Positions 36,268-45,925 are shown, counted from the stretch's first letter. The stretch is DNA of 64,000 bases from Rikenellaceae bacterium (GCA_015059845.1 SUZR01000005.1:1-64000); one strand, 5' to 3'. Notes: generated by a model from the letters alone, not told the origin. Translations and numbers: made by a program.

Positions 36268-37734
36268 ATGAATACAAAAATTGAGAAACAGCCTTCGCTT
36301 GCGATGTCTCTTGTGCCATTGGTGGTGCTGGTGATATTCCTGGCGTTGACGATAAAATTGTTTGGTGGCGACGCCATCGCAGGTGGTAGCCAGCTATCAC
36401 TCATAACAGCCTCGGCCGTATGTACAGCTATGGCTATGGGTATATATCGCCGTAAGTGGCAGCAACTGGAGAACGCCGTGGTAAACAATATGCACAAGGC
36501 CACGCCTGCACTCATCATTCTGTTGCTTATCGGTGCCATTGCCGGCACGTGGATGGCCAGCGGAATCATCCCCACGCTCATATACTATGGCTTGAAGATA
36601 CTTCACCCCTCGATATTTCTGCCCGCCTCGTGCATCATCTGCGCCGTCATATCGCTTTTGACCGGCTCGTCGTGGACCACAATCGCAACAATTGGCGTTG
36701 CGCTGATGGGTATCGGTCGCGCCTTGGGCTTCGACGATGGATGGATTGCGGGAGCAATTATCTCAGGTGCATACTTTGGTGATAAGGTCTCTATGATGAG
36801 CGACACCACCGTTCTGGCATCATCTACGGCTGAGGTGCCACTGTTCAAGCACATCAAATATATGATGTACACAACCACACCATCGCTTATCATAGCTCTG
36901 ATAGTCTTCTCTATATCAGGCTTCGCAGCTTCGCCCGCCACGGCAGCCGACACTATGGCCATCGAGCAGGCTCTGAGCCAGACATACAACCTCTCGCCGT
37001 GGCTGCTGATTGTGCCCGTACTTACGGGAGTACTTATCTCACGCCGTCTGCCCGCCATTGTGACGCTCTTTGCATCGGTGACAATGGCTGCAATAGCTAT
37101 GGTTATTGCACAACCAGAGATTATTATGAGCATCGCACAGAGCGATTCATCCTCCACAATGGCCTCAATATACGCCATAGTGCAAGCCGCTACGGGCTCA
37201 ACGGCAATCGAAACGGGTAACACGCTGCTCAACGACCTCGTGGCAACGAGCGGTATGGGCGGTATGATGGATACCATCTGGCTCATCATCTGCGCAATGT
37301 GCTTCGGTGGCGTGATGTACGGCAGCGGTATGCTCTCGGCCATCTCACAGCTCTTTATCCGTCTGGCACGCCGCACGGTAAGCGTTGTGGGCTCAACGGT
37401 ATGCTCGGGACTCTTCTTTAACCTTACGACGGGTGACCAATACATCTCAATCATCCTGACCTGCAACCTCTTCCGCAACCTCTACGACAACAGCGACCTG
37501 GAGCGTCGTCTGCTGAGCCGCAGCGTGGAGGATTCGGCTACGGTGACATCCGTTCTTATCCCCTGGAACTCGTGCGGTATGGCGCAATCGACGGTGCTGG
37601 GCGTGGCTACGCTCACCTACCTGCCCTACTGCGTATTCAACTATATCAGCCCGCTAATGTCTATATTGGTAGCGGCCATAGGTTATAAAATATTCAAACG
37701 CTCGGAGAATGAAAAACAGACTGATAATATTTGA
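36268..37734 (+). CDS. nhaC: NhaC family Na+/H+ antiporter
   Basis: This 488-residue inner-membrane protein has about 11-12 hydrophobic segments across its length. Family features include TGSSWTTIATIGVALMGIG in the middle and GDKVSMMSDTTVLAS, a conserved charged loop, followed by a C-terminal half with TTGDQYISI and SRSVEDSATVTSVLIPWNSC. NhaC members exchange sodium (or malate/lactate in some variants) for protons. Its last 26 nt overlap the start of the phosphatase gene, so the two are translated as a coupled pair. Confidence 0.88.
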   Translation: MNTKIEKQPSLAMSLVPLVVLVIFLALTIKLFGGDAIAGGSQLSLITASAVCTAMAMGIYRRKWQQLENAVVNNMHKATPALIILLLIGAIAGTWMASGIIPTLIYYGLKILHPSIFLPASCIICAVISLLTGSSWTTIATIGVALMGIGRALGFDDGWIAGAIISGAYFGDKVSMMSDTTVLASSTAEVPLFKHIKYMMYTTTPSLIIALIVFSISGFAASPATAADTMAIEQALSQTYNLSPWLLIVPVLTGVLISRRLPAIVTLFASVTMAAIAMVIAQPEIIMSIAQSDSSSTMASIYAIVQAATGSTAIETGNTLLNDLVATSGMGGMMDTIWLIICAMCFGGVMYGSGMLSAISQLFIRLARRTVSVVGSTVCSGLFFNLTTGDQYISIILTCNLFRNLYDNSDLERRLLSRSVEDSATVTSVLIPWNSCGMAQSTVLGVATLTYLPYCVFNYISPLMSILVAAIGYKIFKRSENEKQTDNI

Positions 37735-38365
37735 CCTTGACGGCACATTGCTCAACACCATCGGCGACCTGGCCGTGGGTTGCGACCATATGCTCTCGCT
37801 GCGTGGCCTGCCCACACACACCTACGAGGAGTACTGCTCATTTGTTGGTAACGGCATTTTGCGCCTTGTGGAGCGTGCCCTACCCGAGGAGCTACGCACG
37901 GAGGAGTACGTGAAGGCTGCCCGCAAGGATTTTGTGGATTTCTATATCGAGAATATCGATACTCACACCGTACCTTATGCGGGTATGGTCGAGCTGGTCG
38001 AGGCTCTGCACCGCGACGGTGCGAAGCTGGCCGTAGCGTCAAACAAGTTTCAGGCAGGTACGGAGAAGCTGATACGAAAATTCTTCGCCGCGGTTGAGTT
38101 TGTGGATATCTGCGGTAACCGCGAGGGTGTGCCCCTAAAGCCCGATACGGCTCTTGTGGATATGATTCTTGAGAAGGTGGGCGTGGAGCGCGAGAATTGT
38201 TATATGGTTGGTGACTCGGCCGTAGATATTCGGACAGCGCAAAATGCAGGTATTCACTCCATTGGCGTTAGCTGGGGATTCCGCTCGCGCGAGGAGCTGG
38301 AGCAGGCCGGTGCCGAGCAGATAGCCGACACGGTGGAGCAACTTAAAGAGATGCTTTATAAATAA
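37709..38365 (+). CDS. gph: HAD family phosphatase, phosphoglycolate phosphatase-like
   Basis: This 218-residue hydrolase has HAD motif I FDLDGTLLNT (nucleophile and acid Asp), a helical cap (about 15-90), motif II VASNKF, motif III lysine near PLKPDT, and motif IV MVGDSAVD. Gph dephosphorylates 2-phosphoglycolate, for example after DNA repair, but HAD substrate assignment by sequence is weak. It starts 26 nt inside nhaC in a different frame and ends at a terminator. Confidence 0.8.
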   Translation: MKNRLIIFDLDGTLLNTIGDLAVGCDHMLSLRGLPTHTYEEYCSFVGNGILRLVERALPEELRTEEYVKAARKDFVDFYIENIDTHTVPYAGMVELVEALHRDGAKLAVASNKFQAGTEKLIRKFFAAVEFVDICGNREGVPLKPDTALVDMILEKVGVERENCYMVGDSAVDIRTAQNAGIHSIGVSWGFRSREELEQAGAEQIADTVEQLKEMLYK

Positions 38366-38368
38366 AGT

Positions 38369-38392
38369 AAGGAGCCGATTGGCTCCTTTTTT
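38369..38392. terminator. Terminator between gph and the sigma-54 activator gene
   Basis: An 8-bp stem AAGGAGCC / GGCTCCTT with a 4-nt loop and a T-run. It lies between convergent genes and overlaps the last codon of the minus-strand gene by 2 nt. Confidence 0.85.
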
Positions 38393-39521
38393 AACAATAC
38401 AACTTTACGTCTTCCTCCGTGATACTCTTTCCACTAAGTATCATCAGTCGCTCGACGACATTGCGCAACTCGCGGATATTTCCGCTCCACGGCATTGCCG
38501 ACAGCGCCCGCATCGCCTCGGCATCCACTCGCTTGGGCGAGGTGTGATGCTCGGCGGCAATCTGCGCCACGAAATAATCCACCAGCTCGGCAATATCGCC
38601 CGTACGCTCACGCAGGGGCGGCACCTTTATTAATATCACGCTCAGGCGGTGGTACAAATCTTCGCGGAAATTACCCCTCTCTATCTCGGCGCGTATATCC
38701 TTATTCGTGGCAGCCACAACACGCACATCCACAGCAACATCCTTATCGCTACCCACGCGACTGATTTTATTCTCCTGCAACGCACGCAACACCTTCGCCT
38801 GCGCCGAGAGCGACATATCGCCAATCTCATCCATAAAGAGCGTGCCGCCATTGGCCTGCTCGAATTTGCCCTTGCGCTGCTTGATGGCCGAAGTGAAGGC
38901 CCCGCGCTCGTGACCAAACAACTCGCTCTCAATAAGTTCCGAGGGTATAGCGGCACAGTTAACCTCCACAAAGGGCGCAGCCGAGCGACCGCTCTTCTCG
39001 TGCAACCACCGCGCAACCAGCTCCTTACCTGTACCGTTCTCGCCCGTAATCAATACGCGTGCATCCGACGGCGCAACCTTTTCGATAAGAGTGCGCACGT
39101 GCTCAATGGCTGGCGAGGAGCCTATAATCTGCCCCGCCTCGGAGCTATGTTTTCGGCGTGCGCGCGTAGGCGTAACCTCCTGCGTGGGTTGCTCGTCCCG
39201 CTCCACGATACGACGCAACGACCCCAACAGACGATTCATATCCACGGGAGCCGTTAGGTAATCCTCCGCACCACTCTTCACCGCCTCCACAGCCCCATCT
39301 ATTGAGCCCGTGGGGGTGACTATTATAAAAGGTACACCCAGCGCTGCCAGCCGCTCGGTTTCGCTACCAGCGAGGATAGCGTCGTAGCCACGACGTGCCA
39401 CCATACTCTCCGAGAGTTCATCGCGCTCGGCCACCGCCGTGGCGAAACCCTCAAATTCGAGACGCTCGCGCAGGATGTTTCGCATACTTTTTGATTGTTC
39501 GAGTATTAAAACCTTTGCCAT
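38391..39521 (-). CDS. Sigma-54 activator AAA+ protein with degenerate receiver and no HTH
   Basis: This 376-residue protein has a receiver-like N-terminal domain (1-105), a linker and a sigma-54 AAA+ domain (130-370). Walker A is GENGTGKE (160-167), Walker B is GGTLFMDEIGD (225-235), and the sigma-54 loop reads GAFTSA (207-212). The receiver lacks the phospho-acceptor: the site reads ILAGSE (A51 G52), the acidic pocket starts LEQ, and the switch lysine is alanine (LTAPVD). It ends directly after the AAA+ lid with no Fis-type HTH. It may act from solution on RNA polymerase-sigma-54. The start at 39521 follows from the -7 box at 39561-39568. Confidence 0.85.
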   Translation of the reverse strand: MAKVLILEQSKSMRNILRERLEFEGFATAVAERDELSESMVARRGYDAILAGSETERLAALGVPFIIVTPTGSIDGAVEAVKSGAEDYLTAPVDMNRLLGSLRRIVERDEQPTQEVTPTRARRKHSSEAGQIIGSSPAIEHVRTLIEKVAPSDARVLITGENGTGKELVARWLHEKSGRSAAPFVEVNCAAIPSELIESELFGHERGAFTSAIKQRKGKFEQANGGTLFMDEIGDMSLSAQAKVLRALQENKISRVGSDKDVAVDVRVVAATNKDIRAEIERGNFREDLYHRLSVILIKVPPLRERTGDIAELVDYFVAQIAAEHHTSPKRVDAEAMRALSAMPWSGNIRELRNVVERLMILSGKSITEEDVKLYC

Positions 39522-39560
39522 ATTTTGATTTTTGAGATTTTTACACTTACTTTGCACTAC

Positions 39561-39568
39561 CAAAGATA
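39561..39568 (-). promoter_or_regulatory. -7 box of the sigma-54 activator gene
   Basis: TATCTTTG on the minus strand, 39 nt before the chosen start. A longer in-frame start at 39623 would be upstream of it. Confidence 0.65.
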
Positions 39569-39735
39569 GTCTATTAATTCGGTGAATCCAATCTTCAAGC
39601 CACAGGGCTGCCGATGGTAACAAGACTCTCTTTTAATTCCTAAACGGTTTATACTCAGCACCCGAAAAGTTCACGATTCAAACCCTAAAGGATATTGCTA
39701 TCGAGTGCAAGCAGGTGATAACCGCATACGATTTT

Positions 39736-40455
39736 ATGAAACACAATTACAATTACACGCGCCGCAAACTCTATCTGCCCGAGTACGGCCGTCACATCCA
39801 CGAGATGGTGGATCAGCTTATGGAGATTGAAGACCGCGACGAGCGCAATCGCCAGGCACGTATCGTAATCGCCGTAATGGGAAATCTGCAACCCCTGCTA
39901 CGCGACACGGCCGATTTCACCCACAAATTGTGGGACCACCTCTTCATTATGTCTGATTTCCAGTTAGATGTAGATTCACCTTACCCCCGCCCCACACGCG
40001 AGGAGCTGATGGTTTCGCCACGCAAGATGGAGTACTCGCAGGAGCGTATCGCATACAAGCACTACGGAAAATATGTATCTCACATACTCCGCAAGCTAAG
40101 CGAGGAGGGCAACTCGGAGGCAACAAAGGCTGCCATTGATTCTCTGGCGCGTTATATGCGCACAAAGAGCTTCGAGTACAATCAGGAGCACCCCAACAAC
40201 GAGGTAATCATAAAAGATATAAAGCAGATGTCCGGAGGCAACATAGAACTTGACGAAATTGCCCTGAACAATCTCCGAAGCGACTACAAACAACACTTTT
40301 CGGCACGCCCGCAAAAAGGCCCTCAGCGCCCTCAGCAGAAGGGTCCAATGAAAAATGGCGGAGCAAAGCAACACAACAATCAAAAGAATAAAAACAATAA
40401 CGGAGTGCGAAAAAATAACGCAGATATGGCATCTCGTTACAATTCGCAGAAGTAA
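39736..40455 (+). CDS. DUF4290 family protein
   Basis: This 239-residue cytosolic protein belongs to a Bacteroidetes-restricted family of unknown function. The conserved part includes NYTRRKLYLPEYGRHIHEMV at the N-terminus and TADFTHKLWDHLFIMSDFQLD. The region up to residue 185 looks helical. The tail (about 190-239) is rich in Gln, Asn, Lys and Pro and probably disordered, perhaps nucleic-acid binding. The ATG at 39736 is preferred over a GTG at 39715, because family members begin close to the NYTRRKL motif. No promoter is obvious. Confidence 0.8.
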   Translation: MKHNYNYTRRKLYLPEYGRHIHEMVDQLMEIEDRDERNRQARIVIAVMGNLQPLLRDTADFTHKLWDHLFIMSDFQLDVDSPYPRPTREELMVSPRKMEYSQERIAYKHYGKYVSHILRKLSEEGNSEATKAAIDSLARYMRTKSFEYNQEHPNNEVIIKDIKQMSGGNIELDEIALNNLRSDYKQHFSARPQKGPQRPQQKGPMKNGGAKQHNNQKNKNNNGVRKNNADMASRYNSQK

Positions 40456-40481
40456 TTTTGCGTTATTTCCAAAAATAATGT

Positions 40482-40489
40482 TATATTTG
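40482..40489 (+). promoter_or_regulatory. -7 box of the thioredoxin-like/lpxH/thyA/folA operon
   Basis: TATATTTG, 27 nt before the ATG at 40516. It makes the upstream in-frame ATG at 40498 effectively leaderless and hence unlikely. Confidence 0.7.
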
Positions 40490-40515
40490 TACTTTGTATG
40501 AAACACATTGTTGGA

Positions 40516-41646
40516 ATGAACAAACTTTTTTTGGTAGCCGCAGCGCTACTGATGGCATTAACATCGTGCCAATCTACGAAGGTTAAAATCTCAGGCCGAT
40601 TCGTTGGCGCTGAGGCTGATATGGTATATTTGGAGCAGGCTTCAATGCTCGACCAGACAATCATCGACTCGGTTAAGCTGAGCGAGGATGGTAACTTTAT
40701 GCTCCAGATTGACAAGGTGAGCAAGGACCCCTCGCTCTACCACATTCTCTATGACGGTAACCGCATCCCCTTGCTTTTGCAGGGTGGCGACCACATCACG
40801 GTAAACTCAGCCGGCAACGTGCTGCGCAACTACGAGGTGAAGGGCTCGGAGGAGTCGGAGCTCCTGCACGAGTTCAACCACAGCTACGTGGAGGGCGTTA
40901 TCGCACTCAACGAGGTTATGTCGGAGCTTACCGCTAACGATTTGGACGAGACAAAGCGTCAGGAGCTGGCTGTAAAATATACCAAGCTCAAGAATGAGGT
41001 TAAGCAGAATCAGTTGCGTTTCATCGTTGAGCATAAGGACCGCATTGCATCAGTTTATGCGCTCTACCAGCGTCTGCCGGGCGATGCAAACCTCTTCAAC
41101 GGCAACAGCGACGTAATCTACTATCGCACAGTTGCTGAGGCTATTGCCGAGAGCTATCCCGAGAGCCTCTACCTGCCCTTGCTGCGTAGCCAGATTGCTC
41201 GTATGGATGCACAGATTAGCCTGCTCTCACAGGTTAAGACCACAAGCTTCCCCGAAATCTCTATGCCCGATATGTACGGTAAGGAGCAGAGCCTTTCAGC
41301 TCTTGAGGGTAAGCTCATTCTGTTGCACTTCTGGTCTGCAGCCGTAGGTAACAGCAACTCATTCAATGCCGACCTCAAGAAGGTATATGAGAAGTATCAC
41401 GACCAGGGTCTGGAGATTTTCCAGGTAGCAATCGACACCTCGAAGGCGTTGTGGATTAACACCATCCAGGAGCAGCAGCTGCCCTGGATATCTGTTTCGG
41501 ACCTCAAGGGCGAGCTTTCACCCGTTGTAGGCGCATACAACGTACGCTCACTCCCCTCAAACTACCTTATCGACCGCACGGGTAACATCGCCGGCAAGGA
41601 TTTGATGGGTGAGAAACTTGAGGAGGCAATCAAGAAAAACATCTAA
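40516..41646 (+). CDS. TlpA/AhpC-like thioredoxin-fold lipoprotein lacking CxxC
   Basis: This 376-residue protein has a lipoprotein signal (lipobox LTSC at about 16-19), a DUF4369-type beta domain (about 25-125), a helical middle (130-245) and a C-terminal thioredoxin fold (about 255-376). The fold is clear from FPEISMPDMYGKEQSLSALEGK, LILLHFWSA and the cis-proline region VRSLPSNYLIDRTG. In place of the usual WCxxC the sequence reads HFWSAAVGNS, so both redox cysteines are absent. It is probably an envelope protein with a binding rather than a disulfide role. It is the first gene of a five-gene operon. Confidence 0.82.
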   Translation: MNKLFLVAAALLMALTSCQSTKVKISGRFVGAEADMVYLEQASMLDQTIIDSVKLSEDGNFMLQIDKVSKDPSLYHILYDGNRIPLLLQGGDHITVNSAGNVLRNYEVKGSEESELLHEFNHSYVEGVIALNEVMSELTANDLDETKRQELAVKYTKLKNEVKQNQLRFIVEHKDRIASVYALYQRLPGDANLFNGNSDVIYYRTVAEAIAESYPESLYLPLLRSQIARMDAQISLLSQVKTTSFPEISMPDMYGKEQSLSALEGKLILLHFWSAAVGNSNSFNADLKKVYEKYHDQGLEIFQVAIDTSKALWINTIQEQQLPWISVSDLKGELSPVVGAYNVRSLPSNYLIDRTGNIAGKDLMGEKLEEAIKKNI

Positions 41647-41656
41647 TGTAAAATAA

Positions 41657-42394
41657 ATGTACTACTTCGCTTCGGACGTTCATCTCGGTGCCGGCGACGA
41701 GAACGCCTCTCGTCGCACTGAACAACGTTTTGTGAAGTGGTTAGATAGTGTAGCCGAAGATGCCGACGCCATATTTTTGGTGGGCGACATCTTCGACTTT
41801 TGGTATGAATACGGCAAGGTTGTGCCCAAAGGCTTCGTGCGCACGTTGGGCAAATTGGCCGAGCTGAGCGACCGCGGAGTGAAGATATATCTCTTCATCG
41901 GCAACCACGATATGTGGGCCCGCGACTACTTCGAGCGCGAATGTGGCGTGGAGATTATCCGCCAGCCGAGCGTATTTGAACTTGCAGGCAAGAAGATGTT
42001 TATAGCCCACGGCGACAATATGAACATCTCGGGAAAGCCCCTGCTGCAACTTATGAATTGGGGATTCCGCTCACCCGTACTACGCACACTTTTCTCGTGG
42101 CTGGTACACCCCGATATTGCTCTGCGCTTCGGGCAGTGGTGGAGCGGCACATCGCGCAAGTCGCACGCCAAGGATGATATAACACCCTCGTCGCTTGGAT
42201 TTCTTATCGACTACGCCCGCAACTACAAAGCACAAAACCCCACGACCGATTATATCCTTTTCGGACATATGCACTACCCCTACGACCTAAAGGAGAGCGA
42301 CTTACGCCTGCTCTTCCTCGGCTGCTGGGATGGTGACGAGGCTACCTATGCCGTGATGGACGACAAGGGCAATATAGAACTCAAAAGCTTCTGA
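41657..42394 (+). CDS. lpxH: UDP-2,3-diacylglucosamine diphosphatase (LpxH type)
   Basis: This 245-residue metallophosphatase is predicted to split UDP-diacylglucosamine into lipid X and UMP in lipid A synthesis. The dinuclear metal motifs run in order: [28 protein letters not shown] and GHMHYP. The insertion and C-terminal arrangement fit Bacteroidetes LpxH. Other calcineurin-like phosphatases share these motifs, so the substrate is by family resemblance. It lies 10 nt after the thioredoxin-like gene and 2 nt before thyA. Confidence 0.85.
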   Translation: MYYFASDVHLGAGDENASRRTEQRFVKWLDSVAEDADAIFLVGDIFDFWYEYGKVVPKGFVRTLGKLAELSDRGVKIYLFIGNHDMWARDYFERECGVEIIRQPSVFELAGKKMFIAHGDNMNISGKPLLQLMNWGFRSPVLRTLFSWLVHPDIALRFGQWWSGTSRKSHAKDDITPSSLGFLIDYARNYKAQNPTTDYILFGHMHYPYDLKESDLRLLFLGCWDGDEATYAVMDDKGNIELKSF

Positions 42395-42396
42395 TT

Positions 42397-43296
42397 ATGA
42401 AACAGTATCACGACCTTCTTCGTAGAATAATGCAGGATGGTGTGGTCAAGGGCGACCGCACAGGCACAGGCACACGCAGTGTCTTTGGCCACCAGATGCG
42501 CTTCGACCTAAGCGAGGGATTCCCCCTGCTCACCACCAAGCGTGTATTCCTGAAGGGTATCATCCACGAGCTGTTGTGGTTTCTGGCTGGTGATACTAAC
42601 ATCAAATATCTGGTTGACAACGGAGTACACATCTGGGATAACGACGCCTACCGCTACTATGGCGAGCTATGCGCAGCGCAGGGTGTAGAGCCCATCTCCA
42701 AGGAGGAGTTTTTGGCAGCCGCACAACAGCAAACTCCCTCACCCATTGAGGGTTACAACTATGGCGACCTGAACCACGTATATGGCTACCAATGGCGCAG
42801 CTGGCCACGCCCCGATGGCGGTGCTATTGACCAGATTCGTCAGGTGATAGATACCATCACGAATAATCCCAACTCGCGCCGTATGATTGTCTCGGCGTGG
42901 AATGTTGCCGAGGTGGAGGATATGGCTCTGCCGCCGTGCCACGTGTTGTTTCAGTTCTACGTTGCCGAGGGACGCCTCTCGTGCCAACTCTACCAGCGCA
43001 GTGCCGACACCTTCCTGGGTGTGCCGTTCAATATCGCTTCGTACGCACTGCTCACGATGATGATTGCGCAGGAGTGCGGCTTGCAGGCGGGTGAGTTTGT
43101 ACATACACTGGGAGATACTCACCTCTATCTCAACCATATGGAGCAGGTCGAGGAGCAGCTATCGCGCACACCGCGCGCTCTGCCTACGATGCGTCTTAAT
43201 CCCGATGTGAAGTCTGTCTTCGACTTCCGATATGAGGACTTCACGCTTGAGGGCTACGACCCCTACCCCACAATCAAAGCACCAATGTCGTTCTAA
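42397..43296 (+). CDS. thyA: Thymidylate synthase
   Basis: This 299-residue enzyme methylates dUMP using methylene-THF and releases dihydrofolate. It has the N-terminal [18 protein letters not shown] phosphate loop, [11 protein letters not shown], the nucleophile cysteine in [12 protein letters not shown], and the [18 protein letters not shown] segment. It is about 35 residues longer than E. coli ThyA because of an insertion near residues 88-120 that carries [10 protein letters not shown], resembling the long form of L. casei. It is followed 12 nt later by folA, which recycles its dihydrofolate product. Confidence 0.96.
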   Translation: MKQYHDLLRRIMQDGVVKGDRTGTGTRSVFGHQMRFDLSEGFPLLTTKRVFLKGIIHELLWFLAGDTNIKYLVDNGVHIWDNDAYRYYGELCAAQGVEPISKEEFLAAAQQQTPSPIEGYNYGDLNHVYGYQWRSWPRPDGGAIDQIRQVIDTITNNPNSRRMIVSAWNVAEVEDMALPPCHVLFQFYVAEGRLSCQLYQRSADTFLGVPFNIASYALLTMMIAQECGLQAGEFVHTLGDTHLYLNHMEQVEEQLSRTPRALPTMRLNPDVKSVFDFRYEDFTLEGYDPYPTIKAPMSF

Positions 43297-43308
43297 AACC
43301 TGCCACCT

Positions 43309-43791
43309 ATGATAAGCATCATCGTTGCCGTTGCTCAGAACGGCGTCATTGGAGATAAAAACTCGCTGTTGTGGCACATCTCGGAGGATATGCGTTTCTT
43401 CAAGCGTACCACATCGGGTCACCCCGTAATTATGGGTCGTAAGACATACGAGTCGCTGGGGCGTCCTCTACCCAACCGCACAAACGTAGTGATTAGCCGC
43501 ACGTTAGGCGAGCTGGAGGGTTGCACCGTAGTACGCTCGCTGGAGGAGGCTATTGCTCTGTTCCCTACGGAGGAGGAGGTATTTGTTATTGGCGGTGCGC
43601 AGATTTACGCCCTCGCGCTGAATGTTGCCGACCGTTTCTATCTCACACGCGTAGGCCACGACTATGAGGGCGACACGTCATTCCCCACCTGGAACGAGAG
43701 TGAGTGGCGACTCATCTCGCGTGAGGCATACGAGCAGGGCGAGAAGTACCCCCACCCCTTCGCATTCGAGATTTACGAAAGAGTAAAATAA
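43309..43791 (+). CDS. folA: Dihydrofolate reductase
   Basis: This 160-residue enzyme reduces dihydrofolate with NADPH, regenerating folate used by ThyA. It shows the N-terminal ISIIVAVAQNGVIGDKN loop, LLWHISEDMRFFK with the substrate-binding acid, VIMGRKTYESLG, and the cofactor-binding EVFVIGGAQIYALAL. The length is standard for the chromosomal enzyme. It sits between thyA and a GH127-like gene in one operon. Confidence 0.95.
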   Translation: MISIIVAVAQNGVIGDKNSLLWHISEDMRFFKRTTSGHPVIMGRKTYESLGRPLPNRTNVVISRTLGELEGCTVVRSLEEAIALFPTEEEVFVIGGAQIYALALNVADRFYLTRVGHDYEGDTSFPTWNESEWRLISREAYEQGEKYPHPFAFEIYERVK

Positions 43792-43807
43792 TAACCACCA
43801 TACTACT

Positions 43808-45844
43808 ATGAAACTTCGCACACTTGTCGCCATTTTGGCGACCGCTTTGGTATTTACCTCTGCTGCCGCAAAGCAGAAACCGACCACTCCACAACCCATC
43901 TTCAACCGCGCACCGCTGGTGGAAGTGCCCTACGCACAGCTACCTATCGGCGAGATTACGCCCGAGGGCTGGCTACGCACGCAGATGCAGACTATGCTCG
44001 ACGGTATGACTGGCAATCTGGACGACGTGTATGCCTTTGTTGTGGGCGATAATAATGCGTGGCTCGGAGGCGAGGGCGATGCTTGGGAGCGCGGTCCTTA
44101 CTGGATTGATGGCGCGCTGCCGATGGCTCACATTATGGGCGACAAAGTGCTGCTGGCCAAGGCTAACAAGTGGGTGGAGGCTATCCTCGCATCACAGAAG
44201 GAGAATGGCTACTTCGGCCCCGACACCGACCGCACACCCATCCCGGGTATGCAGCGCACAAATGCTGCCGACTGGTGGCCACGTATGGTTGCGCTGAAGA
44301 TTCTGCAGCAGCACTATATGGCTACGGGCGATGAGCGTGTCATTGAGTTTATGACCCGTTATTTCAAGTATCAGCTGGAGAAACTACCCTCAACACCTCT
44401 TAACAACTGGACCTATTGGGGTGCCGAGCGCGGAGGCGACAACCTGCTCATTGTTCACTGGTTATACAATATCACAGGCGAGAAGAGCCTGCTTGAGTTG
44501 GGCGAGATTATCCATAAGTTGTCGGCCGACTGGACTGCACGCTTCACCACCGACAACCACCTCTACCGCCAGAACAGCCTGCACTGCGTGAACTTGGGTC
44601 AGGGCTTCAAGGAGCCGGTAATCTATTGGCAGCAGTCGAAGAGCGACACACATCTCAACGCCCCGCTGGAGGCGCTCAACCGTATCCGCCACACCATCGG
44701 CTTCCCGACGGGATTGTGGGCTGGTGATGAGTTGTTGCACTTCGGAAATCCCACACGCGGCTCGGAGCTGTGTACAGCCGTAGAGATGATGTACTCGTTG
44801 GAGGAGATGTACCGCATCACGGGCGACAACACCTACGCCGACCTGCTGGAGCGCGTGGCATACAACGCCCTGCCAACACAGATTACCGACGGTGGCGATG
44901 CCCGCCAATACTATCAGCAGATAAATCAGGTGGAGGTTACACGCAAGCAGCGTAACTTCTCTACACCCCATCAGGATACCGACATTCTTTTCGGAATTCT
45001 TACGGGTTACCCCTGCTGTACCTGCAACCTGCATCAGGCGTGGCCCAAGTTGGTGCAGAACCTATGGCTCAAGAGTGCCGAGGGAGGTGTGGCAGCTATG
45101 GTTTATGCACCCTCAAAGCTCTCTACAACCCTTGCCGACGGCACAAAGGTTGTAATCGACGAGCAGACCTGCTACCCCTTCGAGGAGCAGATTCGTTTCA
45201 CCATCTCGTTGCCCGACCGCAAGCACCGCTCGGCAGAGTTCCCCTTTGAGTTGCGTATTCCCGAGTGGAGCGACAAATATACTTTGACCGTAAATGGTCA
45301 GGTTGTAAAGGCTGACGACGTTCGCAAGGGCGCAATCCGCATCAACCGCACTTGGAGTGATGGTGACGAGCTACTGCTCACACTCAACGCTCCCGTTCGC
45401 TCGTCACGCTGGTACGACAACGCTGCCGTAGTGGAGCGTGGTCCGCTGGTATATGCTCTGCGTATGGAGGAGAAGTGGCAGAAGCATATCTGCGAGGGCG
45501 AGGATATCAAGCAGTTGGGCGAGTACTACTACGAGGTTACCTCAACTACACCCTGGAATGTTGCTCTGCGCAATGCAGACCTGAAGGAGGAGAAGATAGC
45601 AACGAGCTTCGTTGTTGAGAAGAGTGCGTGCAGCGATAAACCCTGGTCGTTGGAGAGCGCACCCATCAAGCTGAAGGCAAAAGCGCACGTACTGCCCGAG
45701 TGGGAGCTTAACCGCAACTCGGCAGGTGACTTCTGCTACTACACACAACAGGCACCCAAGGGCGAGGTAGGCGAGGTAGTGGATATTGAGCTTATTCCCT
45801 TCGGCTGCACCACGCTGCGTATCGCGGAGTTTCCCGTGAGATAG
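43808..45844 (+). CDS. Secreted GH127-like (DUF1680) glycosidase
   Basis: This 678-residue protein has a signal peptide (residues 1-21, ending in AAAK). It has an (alpha/alpha)6 barrel (about 60-430) and C-terminal beta domains. The cysteine motif GYPCCTCNLHQAWPKL (about 395-412) matches the zinc and nucleophile cysteines of the DUF1680 superfamily. Characterised members are beta-L-arabinofuranosidases (GH127/GH146), but the family is wide. It lies 16 nt after folA in the same operon, an odd place for a polysaccharide enzyme. Confidence 0.82.
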   Translation: MKLRTLVAILATALVFTSAAAKQKPTTPQPIFNRAPLVEVPYAQLPIGEITPEGWLRTQMQTMLDGMTGNLDDVYAFVVGDNNAWLGGEGDAWERGPYWIDGALPMAHIMGDKVLLAKANKWVEAILASQKENGYFGPDTDRTPIPGMQRTNAADWWPRMVALKILQQHYMATGDERVIEFMTRYFKYQLEKLPSTPLNNWTYWGAERGGDNLLIVHWLYNITGEKSLLELGEIIHKLSADWTARFTTDNHLYRQNSLHCVNLGQGFKEPVIYWQQSKSDTHLNAPLEALNRIRHTIGFPTGLWAGDELLHFGNPTRGSELCTAVEMMYSLEEMYRITGDNTYADLLERVAYNALPTQITDGGDARQYYQQINQVEVTRKQRNFSTPHQDTDILFGILTGYPCCTCNLHQAWPKLVQNLWLKSAEGGVAAMVYAPSKLSTTLADGTKVVIDEQTCYPFEEQIRFTISLPDRKHRSAEFPFELRIPEWSDKYTLTVNGQVVKADDVRKGAIRINRTWSDGDELLLTLNAPVRSSRWYDNAAVVERGPLVYALRMEEKWQKHICEGEDIKQLGEYYYEVTSTTPWNVALRNADLKEEKIATSFVVEKSACSDKPWSLESAPIKLKAKAHVLPEWELNRNSAGDFCYYTQQAPKGEVGEVVDIELIPFGCTTLRIAEFPVR

Positions 45845-45890
45845 ACAAAAAATAGGTATTTATACTACCTTCCATACCATTTATATATAG

Positions 45891-45898
45891 TAACTTTG
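45891..45898 (+). promoter_or_regulatory. -7 box of the Hdr-like operon
   Basis: TAACTTTG, 28 nt before the ATG at 45926. Confidence 0.7.
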
Positions 45899-45925
45899 CC
45901 ACAAGCAAAGTTACTTTTTTTTCGT

